Shown here: positions 25,394-34,898 of the stretch, one piece after another | Layout: each line of letters starts with the position of its first letter | Numbering within the stretch: the stretch's first letter is position 1 | Assembly: GCF_024753565.1 (NCBI RefSeq) | Contig: NZ_JANTPT010000001.1 | Coordinates: forward strand, 1,569,969 to 1,633,968 | Direction of reading: 5' to 3' | Source of the DNA: Mechercharimyces sp. CAU 1602 | GTDB taxonomy: Bacteria; Bacillota; Bacilli; Thermoactinomycetales; JANTPT01 | Length of the DNA: 64,000 nt | Program-made: the position numbers and the translations under genes | Notes under the pieces: generated by a model | Seen by the model: the letters and a program-made list of their open reading frames with translations, nothing else | Database searches by the model: none | What the model was told of the DNA's origin: nothing

Positions 25394-26289
25394 GCATCTC
25401 CTTTCAGATATAGGCTGGCGGTACAATCGGAACAGCCTTCGCAGACGACAATTCGCCCTTCAAAAATTTGTACCAAGGTACGGATCACATTCTCTTCAAG
25501 GTGACGCGAGTGTAAAATCACATGTGCCGGGGCCATCGTAAGCAGTGTACTTACCACCAAATCTTCGTGTGAGTGTACCTGTTCCATCAGATCGGAAGAT
25601 GGGCTCCCCTCTACTTCTACTTGTACTGGTGAACCCTCACGATCCAAGAGACGAAAACGACGTTGTCCCACATGTAATACATGAACTAAAGGCATCTTTG
25701 ATTCTTGGATCTGTACAAAGTACCGCAGTAATTGAATAAACTCTTTGTACTCCTGATCCAGCATATAATCTTCAATCGCCTTTTCTACCACCCGCTCTAG
25801 TGAACGCCGATACGACTTCATCCGAAAATGGAGAAAGCCATCCACCGCCACCTGCTGATGAGCAGCCAAGAAATGGGCTACGCCACGTGCAACACGATCT
25901 TCGTATGTGAGCCGTACCCCCTTCTCTTTCTGTTTACGCTCTCGCTCACGGAGCAATAGATGCACATGCGCTTCAATTTCATCTGTCTCCTCTGGATGAG
26001 CATATTGAAACTGCTTCTGAATCAATGAACGTATAATAGCATGAGCCTTATATGAGAGAATATAATCAGCAAGTGCTAGACCCAGACCATAGCGAAAGCG
26101 TAACTCACCCTTGTTATGCGTATGCAACTGACAGCGGAAGATCGTACGCTCATTCTCTTCATACATTTCATATGTACAAGGATATCCAAGTCGAACTAAC
26201 TTATCTAATTGGAGCTGTAAAGAGTCTCTCATCTGCCCTACATCATCTAACCCATATGCCGCTGGTAACGTTATGCGATAAGCATTCAT
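25390..26289 (-). CDS. ytxC: Sporulation protein YtxC-like
   Basis: A 299-residue cytosolic protein of the YtxC family, found in spore formers; its biochemical role is unknown. The C-terminal portion is best conserved: the linker EKAIEDYMLDQEYKEFIQLLRYFV, the MPLVHVLH stretch and the two-Cys end VCEGCSDCTASLYL. The centre (~75-185) is helical and strongly charged. The start MNAYRITLPAAYG at 26289 follows GGAGAGGGCGGGG; an upstream in-frame start would add nine residues. As in Bacillus it precedes thrS, but dnaI, its usual upstream neighbour, is 13 kb away here. Confidence 0.82.
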   Translation of the reverse strand: MNAYRITLPAAYGLDDVGQMRDSLQLQLDKLVRLGYPCTYEMYEENERTIFRCQLHTHNKGELRFRYGLGLALADYILSYKAHAIIRSLIQKQFQYAHPEETDEIEAHVHLLLRERERKQKEKGVRLTYEDRVARGVAHFLAAHQQVAVDGFLHFRMKSYRRSLERVVEKAIEDYMLDQEYKEFIQLLRYFVQIQESKMPLVHVLHVGQRRFRLLDREGSPVQVEVEGSPSSDLMEQVHSHEDLVVSTLLTMAPAHVILHSRHLEENVIRTLVQIFEGRIVVCEGCSDCTASLYLKGDA

Positions 26290-26397
26290 TCCCCGCCCTC
26301 TCCTTTGTCCAACCATTTACTCATATTATATGGGCGACTACTAGAGAGTATACGCCGATCAAGCTAGGAGAGAGAGGAAAAAGCGCGAACACTTCTT

Positions 26398-27057
26398 TTA
26401 GAAATAAGATAATACCGATTCAATCCAGCTCATTGCCCATGTCCCTTCAACGAACAAACCATCAAAGAGAAACCATACGCACATAAGAGAAGCCATCCAC
26501 AAAGAAAGACGTCCTAATACACGGTCTCCCCATCCCCCTGTGGGAAAATGTAGACCGATGCGTCCAAATCCGATCCGAACGGACAGCGGCCACAAAAGTG
26601 GTACTCCCGCCGGGGTAAGCGAATCGGCTAACAAGTGCGAGGCATACCCTGCAACCATCGCTGGGACCAGAACCGGGGACGCCAAATATGTAATACCCGC
26701 TACGGCTGCCAATGCAAGTAGCGAGTGTGTAAATGAACGGTGTGGAACAAAAGCAACCGATAAGGCAAATAAACCCGCCAACAATACCCACAAGGGAGCT
26801 TGATAAAAAAGGGAGAACAGCATGATCGCCACACCGACAAAGGCAAGTGCGAACGAACGCCATGATTTGCGCACACCCTGAAAGAGAAATTTATTAACCA
26901 CGGAACCCTCATCATCAATATCTGGCAAAATTGAAGCAAGCGTTGCCACTACCACAGTAAGCACAGTGGCTACCGCATCCCCATGTACCGAATCTAATCC
27001 TGCTACAGCGACGCCAGACATGACACCAAGACCCCAATGAGTTTTACCTGTCACCAC
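26398..27057 (-). CDS. YdjM-family membrane protein (DUF457, metal-dependent hydrolase-like)
   Basis: A 219-residue membrane protein with about five hydrophobic helices. Conserved polar motifs are GKTHWGLGV (His near the N-terminus), ILPDIDDEGS, PHRSFTHSLLAL and GYASHLLADSLTPAGVPLLWP, which together make the His/Asp pattern of the YdjM/DUF457 family. These are annotated as membrane-bound metal-dependent hydrolases, but no substrate is established. It starts with GTG at 27057 (a second GTG follows), 6 bases after GGAGGG. In E. coli ydjM is LexA-regulated; here no LexA box is seen, but a perfect palindrome lies upstream. Confidence 0.85.
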   Translation of the reverse strand: MVTGKTHWGLGVMSGVAVAGLDSVHGDAVATVLTVVVATLASILPDIDDEGSVVNKFLFQGVRKSWRSFALAFVGVAIMLFSLFYQAPLWVLLAGLFALSVAFVPHRSFTHSLLALAAVAGITYLASPVLVPAMVAGYASHLLADSLTPAGVPLLWPLSVRIGFGRIGLHFPTGGWGDRVLGRLSLWMASLMCVWFLFDGLFVEGTWAMSWIESVLSYF

Positions 27058-27076
27058 TAAACCCTCCTTTCTATTA

Positions 27077-27088
27077 CAAACGTTTGTT
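27077..27088. promoter_or_regulatory. Perfect 12-bp palindrome before the YdjM-like gene
   Basis: ACAAACGTTTGT lies 20 bases before the GTG start and overlaps the probable promoter zone. It lacks the four-base gap of the Gram-positive LexA box, so the binding protein is unknown. Confidence 0.4.
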
Positions 27089-27156
27089 TGTTTTCACTCA
27101 TCATATCATGCTAGCAGCCGTTTTTCATTATGACAATGCAATATGAGCTCTATCCC

Positions 27157-28269
27157 TTACAGTTGCCTCTTTAGCGAGCGCACCGTAACCGCTCTTAATC
27201 GCTCCTCATCTATATGAAAGCCAATGCCCGTACCACTAGGTACACGAATCTTTCCCTGACTTACTTTCACCTCAGGCTTTGTTACATCTTGTTCCCAATA
27301 ACGTGTCGATGCTGATAGATCTCCGGGTATCGTAAAATTGGGGAGTGTTGCCAAAGCAAGATGTTGCGCACGTGAAACACCTGACTCGAGCATTCCGCCT
27401 ACCCAGACAGGCACCTTGTGGCGTGCACATAGATTATGGATGCGAATCGCTTCAGCAATCCCTCCTACACGACCGATCTTGATACTCATCACCTGACAAC
27501 TACCCAGTTCCAATGCGCGGCGAGCATCTTCAGCCGAGGTGATACTTTCATCCAAACAGATAGGAATACGCAGCTGCTTCGCCAAGGTGGCATGATCCAC
27601 AATATCATCAGCAGCCAGCGGTTGTTCAATCATCGTTAGTTTATAAGGCTCCAACAAGCGAAGGTGATCCAGGTCTGCCAAAGTATAAGCAGAGTTGGCA
27701 TCAGCAATTAACATTAACTGTGGAAATCTTTGTCGCAAACAATGAATAAGATCCACATCACGTCCTGGTTTAATCTTTACTTTTACGCGTTCATACCCTT
27801 GATCATGGTGAAGATAAGAAACTTCCTCCACGATCTGTGCCAGGGATGCCTTTAGCCCAACTGTGGCACCTGCTTTCACTTCACCCGGTTTCCCACCCAT
27901 CAAAGATGAAAGAGCTACCCCTTGACGGCGAGCAAAAAGGTCCCAAACAGCTCCCTCAATGCCCGCTTTTGCCATCGGATTACGGCGGACAGGAGCAAAT
28001 AGCTTACTCACCTCCCACACAGATGTGATGGTTACGCCTTGCAATAACGGAAGTAAAAAGTTGGTCATCACATGCCAAGCGGTGGTAATCGTCTCCTCTG
28101 TGTACCACGGAGAAGAAAAAGCAACGCATTCCCCCCATCCCTTCGTTCCCAGCTCATCTTCTAACTCCACTAAAATTAAGTTTCTTTCTTCCACAGTGGT
28201 CAAGCTGTTTACAAATGGGGTTTTCAGCCGCATGCAAATGTGATGGAGCGTAGCAGAGCAAACCCTCAT
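27157..28269 (-). CDS. menC: o-Succinylbenzoate synthase MenC
   Basis: A 370-residue enolase-superfamily enzyme that dehydrates SHCHC to o-succinylbenzoate in menaquinone synthesis. The N-terminal capping domain (~1-125) precedes the barrel, where the catalytic Lys is in VKVKIKPGRD, the metal Asp/Glu/Asp in LIADANSAY, IEQPL and CLDESI, and the second Lys in VMSIKIGRVGG. Some relatives are N-acyl-amino-acid racemases, but its place as last gene of the men operon supports MenC. ATG overlaps the menE stop by four bases (ATGA). Confidence 0.95.
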   Translation of the reverse strand: MRVCSATLHHICMRLKTPFVNSLTTVEERNLILVELEDELGTKGWGECVAFSSPWYTEETITTAWHVMTNFLLPLLQGVTITSVWEVSKLFAPVRRNPMAKAGIEGAVWDLFARRQGVALSSLMGGKPGEVKAGATVGLKASLAQIVEEVSYLHHDQGYERVKVKIKPGRDVDLIHCLRQRFPQLMLIADANSAYTLADLDHLRLLEPYKLTMIEQPLAADDIVDHATLAKQLRIPICLDESITSAEDARRALELGSCQVMSIKIGRVGGIAEAIRIHNLCARHKVPVWVGGMLESGVSRAQHLALATLPNFTIPGDLSASTRYWEQDVTKPEVKVSQGKIRVPSGTGIGFHIDEERLRAVTVRSLKRQL

Positions 28270-29756
28270 CTTTTCTCCTCCTTTATTAGCCTTTCTACGA
28301 GAAGGTGTCGCATTATTTTATTAGACGCATTACGCGGAATCTCAGAAACAACACGCACCTCTTTAGGCACTTTATAGGAAGCTAACGAAGCGGCACAATG
28401 TCGCCGCAATTCCTCTTCCTCTACACTTGAGTACAGGCTGACAAAAGCGATTGGCACCTGTCCCCAATGTTTATCTGCTTGCGCTACTACGGCTACATCA
28501 TGTACAGCCGGGTGTTGAGATATGATTGCTTCGATTTGTGCTGGGTAAATATTTTCTCCTCCAGAAATAATCAAATCCTTACGGCGGTCCAGCACATAGA
28601 GAAACCCTTCCTCATCCACTTTGCCAATATCACCCGTATAAAACCAACCTTCTTGAAACACTTCTCTATTTTTCTTTGGATGATTCCAATACCCTTTCAT
28701 TACATTGGGGCCACGCACAGCAATCTCCCCGGCCTGTCCCACTGGCTGTTGCTCACCCTCTTTTACGATGCACAGCTCCGCTGGAAATAAGGGTTTACCC
28801 GCTGATCCCAGTTTTCTCATCATATCTTCAGGTGCTAAAGTTGCCATTTGTGATGCCGTTTCTGTCATCCCATATGTCTGGTATACAGGCAATTCTTTAT
28901 CGCGACAACGCTCCAATAGATGAGTAGGTGCCGGGCCACCCCCTAACAACACACACCGCAGTGTATTCGGGCATGTTTTCCCATCCACATGATCCAGTAA
29001 TTGCTGAATCATAGTACTTACCACAGAAATATGCGAGATTCGATCGTGACAGAGTGAGTGATGCACACGCTCCACATCAAAGGAAGGATGAAGAACAACC
29101 CCCATCCCATAGATCACACTGCGCATCAAAATCGAAAAGCCACTCATATGAAATAAAGGGACACAGACGAGCCATCGATCACTAGCATTGAGCCCCAGAT
29201 TGAGAGCTGAACCAATCGCACTCCACCAATGATTTCCGTAGGTAAGCTGTACTCCCTTCGGGTCTCCAGTCGTCCCAGAGGTGTACATGATGGTAAATAC
29301 TTCATCCAAACAGAAGTGATCCTTGATCGGCACATACCCCTCTTTTAATTGTGATAATTGAGAAAAAGAAGAGACGTGCAGTGCTGCTTCTTTACCCACT
29401 GCGATCGCTTGCGTGCTATATGTATCATCTGTGATCAAAAATGTAGCCTCCGCATCACGCACTTGAAACAAACATTCTGCTTTCGCAAGGCGAGTATTAA
29501 GAGGAATAACAACAGCACCTAAGTAAGCCAGTGCATGAATACATTCTACCGTCACTTCTTTATTTCCCATCAAGAGCGCCACTCGATCTCCTTCCGCAAT
29601 TCCCCACGCCGCTAACTTTGCCGCAACCACACTAACTCGCTCATGCAATTGTTCAAAAGTTACATTCCTGCCTTCATCCGAAATCATGGCGATTCGGTCT
29701 GGTGTGGTATGCGCTCTCTTTTTTAACCAGTTAGGCAACATCTGCTCTGATAACAT
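28266..29756 (-). CDS. menE: o-Succinylbenzoate-CoA ligase MenE
   Basis: A 496-residue ANL-superfamily adenylating enzyme that converts o-succinylbenzoate to its CoA ester. The P-loop TIMYTSGTTGDPKGVQLTYG, the YQTYGMTETASQ motif, the hinge YTGDIGKVDEEGFLYVLDRR and the catalytic Lys region PRNASNKIMRHLL are all present. The start MLSEQMLPNW at 29756 is preceded by AAAGGGGAG; a GTG 18 bases upstream is weaker. It follows menB after a terminator-like hairpin and overlaps menC by four bases. Confidence 0.95.
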   Translation of the reverse strand: MLSEQMLPNWLKKRAHTTPDRIAMISDEGRNVTFEQLHERVSVVAAKLAAWGIAEGDRVALLMGNKEVTVECIHALAYLGAVVIPLNTRLAKAECLFQVRDAEATFLITDDTYSTQAIAVGKEAALHVSSFSQLSQLKEGYVPIKDHFCLDEVFTIMYTSGTTGDPKGVQLTYGNHWWSAIGSALNLGLNASDRWLVCVPLFHMSGFSILMRSVIYGMGVVLHPSFDVERVHHSLCHDRISHISVVSTMIQQLLDHVDGKTCPNTLRCVLLGGGPAPTHLLERCRDKELPVYQTYGMTETASQMATLAPEDMMRKLGSAGKPLFPAELCIVKEGEQQPVGQAGEIAVRGPNVMKGYWNHPKKNREVFQEGWFYTGDIGKVDEEGFLYVLDRRKDLIISGGENIYPAQIEAIISQHPAVHDVAVVAQADKHWGQVPIAFVSLYSSVEEEELRRHCAASLASYKVPKEVRVVSEIPRNASNKIMRHLLVERLIKEEKR

Positions 29757-29787
29757 ATGAGACTCCCCTTTCACTCCTATAAAAAAG

Positions 29788-29832
29788 TGATCAAAAACAG
29801 CTTAGCTCTCATCAGCCAGCTGTTTTTGATCA
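29788..29832 (-). terminator. Terminator-like hairpin between menB and menE
   Basis: A perfect 15-bp stem TGATCAAAAACAGCT/AGCTGTTTTTGATCA (29788-29802 with 29818-29832) with a T run after it on the minus strand. It lies within the men operon and would lower menEC expression relative to menFDHB. Confidence 0.85.
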
Positions 29833-29865
29833 TCATAATAGATCCATACTCACACTTGCTTCAAC

Positions 29866-30681
29866 TTACGGAAAGCGAGGGAATTGACCGAAATCCGGCT
29901 TCCGCTTCTCTTTAAAGGCATTGCGACCTTCTTTTGCCTCTTCCGTGGTGTAATACAGAAGTGTCGCATCTCCGCCTAACTGTTGTAGGCCGGCTAACCC
30001 ATCGGTGTCGGCATTGAAAGAAGCTTTGAGGAAGCGTAACGCTGTCGGCGACTTTTCCAAGATCTCTTCTGCCCACTGTACCGTCTCCTCTTCAAGCTTG
30101 TCCAGTGGTACTACCGTGTTGACTAATCCCATATCCAGTGCTTCCTGCGCACTGTATTGACGACAGAGGAACCATATTTCACGTGCCTTTTTGTGGCCGA
30201 TAATACGAGCCAAGTAACCTGCCCCATAGCCAGCGTCAAAGCTACCTACTTTAGGTCCAGTCTGACCAAAGATCGCATTATCGGCGGCAATAGTTAGGTC
30301 ACATACGATATGTAACACATGTCCTCCGCCAATAGCATATCCGGAAACCATCGCGATAACAGGCTTTGGAATAACACGAATAAGGCGTTGCAAATCCAAT
30401 ACATTGAGGCGCGGGATCTGATCATCGCCTACATATCCGCCATGACCACGGACGGATTGGTCCCCACCAGCACAAAATGCTTTGTCACCAGCTCCAGCTA
30501 ATAAGATAACGCCAATATTAGAATCATCACGCGCATAAGAGAAGGCATCGATCAACTCATGAACCGTTCTTGGACGAAAAGAGTTGCGTACCTCTGGACG
30601 ATTAATCGTCACTTTCGCAATACCGTTATATGTTTCATAAAGAATATCTTCATAGTTTCGTTCCGACTTCCATTCAATCAT
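29866..30681 (-). CDS. menB: 1,4-Dihydroxy-2-naphthoyl-CoA synthase MenB
   Basis: A 271-residue crotonase-fold enzyme closing the naphthoate ring. Visible features are [18 protein letters not shown] at the N-terminus, the oxyanion and active-site loop [38 protein letters not shown] and the Asp-bearing [18 protein letters not shown]. The C-terminal [11 protein letters not shown] is typical of MenB. Size and motifs are clear-cut. ATG 30681 lies inside the menH end (8-base overlap) after AAGGAGG. Confidence 0.97.
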   Translation of the reverse strand: MIEWKSERNYEDILYETYNGIAKVTINRPEVRNSFRPRTVHELIDAFSYARDDSNIGVILLAGAGDKAFCAGGDQSVRGHGGYVGDDQIPRLNVLDLQRLIRVIPKPVIAMVSGYAIGGGHVLHIVCDLTIAADNAIFGQTGPKVGSFDAGYGAGYLARIIGHKKAREIWFLCRQYSAQEALDMGLVNTVVPLDKLEEETVQWAEEILEKSPTALRFLKASFNADTDGLAGLQQLGGDATLLYYTTEEAKEGRNAFKEKRKPDFGQFPRFP

Positions 30682-31540
30682 GGGTGGAACCTCCTTCTCT
30701 GTTTAGACTAGATTGTGAATTAAGATACTGCATTACTATTTTATCAAAAACCTGCGTTTGTTCCACATGAATTGCGTGACCAGCTTGTGAGATCTGCACC
30801 AGTTCAGCATATGGTAATTCCTTCTTCATTGCATCTGCTATCTGACAAAACTTATGATCCCACTCTCCCACCATGAGCAACACCGATATCGTTAAATTTT
30901 GTAACTTACTCCAGTATGAAGGTTGCGCCCCTGTTCCCATGCCACGTAAACTATTAGCTAAGCCGAGCGGGCGATGCTGCATACGTTCGGATCGAAGTCT
31001 GGCCCGAAGAGCAAGTGGCAGTTGTGTCTGGGTGCGGAAAAGCGGGATGTTTTCCCAATAAGATACGAATGAGTCCATCCCTTCTCGCTCAATTTGTTCC
31101 GCCAGACGATGATCTTGTTCTCTTCGTTTCTTTCGTTCCTCACACCGCTCCAACCCCGGCGAAGTGCTTTCTAAAAGAAGCGACTTCACGCGTTCTGGAA
31201 AAGTGAGGGCAAACGCAAGCGCCACTCGTCCTCCCATCGAGTATCCCAAGAGATGGGTATGATCGATCTGAAGACGATCCAGAATGCAGCAAAGATCTAT
31301 AAGAACTTGCTCCATTGAGTAATGTGATATTTCAGCTGGTGTATCTGTTTTTCCATGCCCAGGAAAGTCTACCATCACAAGTTGATAATGCTTCTCCCAA
31401 CTGGGGATGAACGAGGACCAGGTACGAGTAGAGCCCGTAAACCCATGTAACAACAACAGAGGTTCACCTTCTCCTCTTACTTCCACATAATAGTGAAATC
31501 CATTCACATCAATACGGATTTCCTCACCCCCTACCCTCAT
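30674..31540 (-). CDS. menH: SHCHC synthase MenH
   Basis: A 288-residue alpha/beta hydrolase-fold lyase that eliminates pyruvate from SEPHCHC. The triad is Ser in [13 protein letters not shown], Asp in [11 protein letters not shown] and His in [12 protein letters not shown]; the HG oxyanion motif is [14 protein letters not shown]. Placement between menD and menB supports MenH rather than a generic esterase. The gene overlaps menD by 17 bases and menB by 8. Confidence 0.92.
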   Translation of the reverse strand: MRVGGEEIRIDVNGFHYYVEVRGEGEPLLLLHGFTGSTRTWSSFIPSWEKHYQLVMVDFPGHGKTDTPAEISHYSMEQVLIDLCCILDRLQIDHTHLLGYSMGGRVALAFALTFPERVKSLLLESTSPGLERCEERKKRREQDHRLAEQIEREGMDSFVSYWENIPLFRTQTQLPLALRARLRSERMQHRPLGLANSLRGMGTGAQPSYWSKLQNLTISVLLMVGEWDHKFCQIADAMKKELPYAELVQISQAGHAIHVEQTQVFDKIVMQYLNSQSSLNREGGSTHD

Positions 31541-33287
31541 ACTGACAAGCTTGCTCTACAGCTTCCCACATCTGACGATGTATGTTTGCGTTAAATGTTC
31601 GTTCCGTTCGGACTTCAATCACATTTAGACCCCCGGTTTGGATCGCTGTCTGAACTCGAGGTGTGAGCGCCTCCCCTTCTACAACTCGCTGAAAAGTTCC
31701 TTCATACATGCGAACCACGGCCTCATAATCTAAGCCGAGGGGAGTTCCAAACAAGGTTTCAAAGTGGGCTTCCTGCTTTGCTTGTGGGAGAAAGGAAAAA
31801 ATCCCACCTCCATCGTTATTAACCACGACGATAGTGAGCGAAAGTGGATACAGTTTAGCAGCGATCAACCCGTTTAAATCATGATAGAAAGATAAGTCAC
31901 CCACAACAAGCACAACCGCCTCTTCTCTCAACGCACTTACACCCAGAGCAGTAGAAACAAGCCCATCAATCCCATTAACTCCACGGTTAGCCATTACCTG
32001 TATCGGGCTGCCCCCACTGTGGAGAAAAGTGTCCAAATCGCGTATAGGCATACTATTACCTACAAACAGCGTTGCATCTGGTGGCAATGCCTCAATCACT
32101 TCATGCATGATTTTCCCTTCAAAGTGATGGTTGCTTCCTCCAAAATCAGAAACGACCATCCGTGCATCCCGATTGCGTCTCCCCCATTCCATCTCCCATT
32201 CTTCGTTTGCTCGTATAGCAGGTTGAGTAGTCAGTTGACTTACTAACTGCCCACAAAACGATACGGGATCTGTCCATATCACTTCCTGCACCAATAAGGT
32301 GGGGTCTCGCCAACCATTTCCGTCATCAACCATCCATGTCTCCACTTGAGGATGTACTTGCAAAAACTGTAACAACGGCTTAGAAACAGGCATTGCCCCG
32401 AAGCGAAGAACCAGTTGTGGTGACAAACGCTTATCTTTTAACCCGTGACGCAAAAAGGCATCATAACTATCTATTATCCATTCACTCGTCATGCCACCTC
32501 TACGCACCTGCGACAACGGATCAGCAAGCAGTGGATATCGCAAATACTCCGCCAAGTGGACCAGAGTTTGTGCTAACTCTCTATCCTCTTGAGGACCGCA
32601 TATAATTAATCCACGTTCGATCTCCCGTAACCGCTTCAACAAAGGCTCCATTTGCACTAGCTCCATATGTTTACTTCCCGCCGTCACGGTTACATATGGA
32701 TTGCCCTCACTTCTCCCTTCCCGCCACAATTCTGGGGCATCTAAACGCGGTATCAGTGGTTCTCGCAATGGAAAATTGAGATGAACCGGTGCTTGTGGCG
32801 TCACTGTAGCCGATGAAAACGAACGAGCTGCCACAGTGCGGGCATAACGCTTCATGGTTGGGGAAGCTTCAGGGAGGGCAACTTCTTGATACCACTTCAC
32901 GAAAGATCCGTATAGTCCCTGCTGACGCATGGTTTGAGGCGCACCCACCTCACGTAATTCATGAGGACGGTCAGCAGTTAATACCAGTAAAGGTATACGG
33001 GAGTGCCACGCTTCTGCAATCGCTGGGTAATAATTAGCAGCTGCAGTACCAGAAGTACAGAGCAAGCCTACCGGCCTTTTCTCTGCTTTCGCCATTCCCA
33101 ATGCAAAAAAGGCGGCTGAACGCTCATCTACATGCATCCATATCTGAATCTGAGGATGGGCGGCAAATAACATAGCAAGGGGAGTCGATCGAGAACCAGG
33201 ACTAACCACCACATGCTTTAAGCCCAACCGTGCCCACTCATCTACAAATGCAGCCAAATAATACGTCAATTCATCTTGATGATTCAC
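31524..33287 (-). CDS. menD: SEPHCHC synthase MenD
   Basis: A 587-residue thiamine-diphosphate enzyme adding 2-oxoglutarate to isochorismate. The N-terminal PYR domain contains the conserved ThDP Glu region VVSPGSRSTPLAM, and the C-terminal PP domain has GDLSFYHDLNGLIAAKLYPL and NNDGGGIFSFLPQA, the ThDP/Mg2+ site. Length is normal for the family. ATG overlaps the end of menF by four bases. A 17-base overlap with menH follows. Confidence 0.97.
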   Translation of the reverse strand: MNHQDELTYYLAAFVDEWARLGLKHVVVSPGSRSTPLAMLFAAHPQIQIWMHVDERSAAFFALGMAKAEKRPVGLLCTSGTAAANYYPAIAEAWHSRIPLLVLTADRPHELREVGAPQTMRQQGLYGSFVKWYQEVALPEASPTMKRYARTVAARSFSSATVTPQAPVHLNFPLREPLIPRLDAPELWREGRSEGNPYVTVTAGSKHMELVQMEPLLKRLREIERGLIICGPQEDRELAQTLVHLAEYLRYPLLADPLSQVRRGGMTSEWIIDSYDAFLRHGLKDKRLSPQLVLRFGAMPVSKPLLQFLQVHPQVETWMVDDGNGWRDPTLLVQEVIWTDPVSFCGQLVSQLTTQPAIRANEEWEMEWGRRNRDARMVVSDFGGSNHHFEGKIMHEVIEALPPDATLFVGNSMPIRDLDTFLHSGGSPIQVMANRGVNGIDGLVSTALGVSALREEAVVLVVGDLSFYHDLNGLIAAKLYPLSLTIVVVNNDGGGIFSFLPQAKQEAHFETLFGTPLGLDYEAVVRMYEGTFQRVVEGEALTPRVQTAIQTGGLNVIEVRTERTFNANIHRQMWEAVEQACQYEGRG

Positions 33288-34693
33288 TCAGGCCGCACCC
33301 CCAGAGCAGACAGCATCGGGCGAAATTTTGTCTGCGTCTCGAGATATTCACACACAGGATTAGAATCACCCATGATACCTCCACCTGCAAACAGAGAGGC
33401 ATAATTATCACGCAACAATCCCGATCGGATAGCAACGACAAACTCCCCATCCCCATACTGATCAATCCAACCAATCGGTGCAGCGTACCAACCACGATCC
33501 CATTTTTCCTCTTGGCGAATCACCTCAAGTGCACGAGCAGAAGGATGCCCCCCAAGCGCAGGTGTCGGATGCATTTGTGCTACAACATCTAGCAATGTTA
33601 GCTCTTTTTTGATCTGTCCAGAAACGGGAGTATACAAATGCTGGTAATCTCTTAGTTTCAGCAGAACAGGTGCCTCTGGAACATCGACCTCCCCACACAT
33701 CGCAGTATATGCTTCCGTAATTTTACGAACCACTACCGCATGCTCTTCTCGGTTTTTCTGGTCATGAAGGAGCTCATCACCTAGGTATTTATCCTCAGAC
33801 GGCGACTTTCCACGACGAGTAGTTCCCGCTAGACAGGTTGAGAGAAGTTCATCTTCCTTCTTTTTGACCAACCTTTCTGGGGTTGCCCCAATAAAACAGT
33901 CTCCTTCGCGCTCGAACGCAAACAAATAACTTCCCGATTGTTCATCAGCAAGTCGCTTCAATACGTGCTCCGCCTGTAGAGAATGCTCCAATGATAACCT
34001 TAACTCCCGTGCGATCACTGCCTTATCCAACTCACTCGTACGTACTGCATAAGCGACATTGGCAACGGCATTTAAATACGCTTCCGGCGCAACTTCCTCT
34101 ACCGTATAACAACTAGAAGGGGGGTTCAATCCCTTCGTGCATCGATGCTGAAGGAGTTCGTTCCACTCGTGCTGCCAGCGTACACGTTCATCTTCCATCT
34201 TCATTCCCGGCATAAGGATACGATTCATTGTCAGCCATGTCCCTGTGCTGGTTGCACTTAAGAGGAAGGTAGGCAACACCATCGAAGCAGACTTATACTT
34301 TTCCCACAGTACATCTTTTTCCTTTAACGGATCAAAAGAAAACCCACCGAGAAGGAGCGGCCCCACTCCCACTTGATCCGTTTTCTTATCCACAAAGCTG
34401 CGCTCCAACAGTGTTGACCATTTAGTCTGCACAAACTGAAAGCGCGTCTCATTTTCTTCTGTCTCTATTATATATTCATAGCCCAAACCAACCAAAGTAA
34501 GATCGTTTGTAGGAGTTCCCCAAAATGCACGCTTTCCACCATAATGTTCTTTTCCAGCATGAAAAAACACAAGCGGCGAAACTCCCTCTACCCGTTCGGA
34601 AACACTGAGCAATACGGGCTGACCTGTTTGGTTAGCTTGCGCAAAAGCTTCTGTACTCAAATCCACGATTGTTGAATATTGTGTTGCTGTCAC
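33284..34693 (-). CDS. menF: Isochorismate synthase MenF
   Basis: A 469-residue chorismate-utilising enzyme and first gene of the men operon. The conserved ADC synthase-fold motifs are present: ELDKAVIARELRLSL, GATPERLVKKK, CLAGTTRRGKSPSEDKY, MHPTPALGGHP and GWYAAPIGWIDQYGDGEFVV, with the Mg2+-binding Glu in FAGGGIMGDSNPVCEYLET. DhbC-type siderophore isochorismate synthase is excluded by linkage to menD. ATG follows GGGAGCAATGTG. A sigma-A promoter lies upstream. Confidence 0.95.
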   Translation of the reverse strand: MTATQYSTIVDLSTEAFAQANQTGQPVLLSVSERVEGVSPLVFFHAGKEHYGGKRAFWGTPTNDLTLVGLGYEYIIETEENETRFQFVQTKWSTLLERSFVDKKTDQVGVGPLLLGGFSFDPLKEKDVLWEKYKSASMVLPTFLLSATSTGTWLTMNRILMPGMKMEDERVRWQHEWNELLQHRCTKGLNPPSSCYTVEEVAPEAYLNAVANVAYAVRTSELDKAVIARELRLSLEHSLQAEHVLKRLADEQSGSYLFAFEREGDCFIGATPERLVKKKEDELLSTCLAGTTRRGKSPSEDKYLGDELLHDQKNREEHAVVVRKITEAYTAMCGEVDVPEAPVLLKLRDYQHLYTPVSGQIKKELTLLDVVAQMHPTPALGGHPSARALEVIRQEEKWDRGWYAAPIGWIDQYGDGEFVVAIRSGLLRDNYASLFAGGGIMGDSNPVCEYLETQTKFRPMLSALGVRPE

Positions 34694-34741
34694 ATTGCTC
34701 CCTCACGATCTATATAACCCCAGTATTCTCTCTCGTATTTT

Positions 34742-34771
34742 AGCATACTTTCACATCTCATTTCCTGTCAA
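34742..34771 (-). promoter_or_regulatory. Probable sigma-A promoter of the men operon
   Basis: On the minus strand TTGACA (34766-34771), an 18-base spacer and TATGCT (34742-34747). The -35 is perfect; the -10 has two mismatches. Confidence 0.6.
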
Positions 34772-34898
34772 TCTAAGTAGTCCTTCCCGTCCTCTTCAAT
34801 CGGCAATCATCTTGATGTAAAATGAATAAGCACTCACATGCTGCCGCTTTTTTCTCATCTATCTCTTGTTTAATATACTTGTAGTAAGGAGAATCATT

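Noticed and set aside
27077-27088. LexA (SOS) box before the YdjM-like gene
   Set aside because: The Gram-positive LexA pattern has GAAC and GTTC with four bases between; here the half sites AAAC/GTTT touch.
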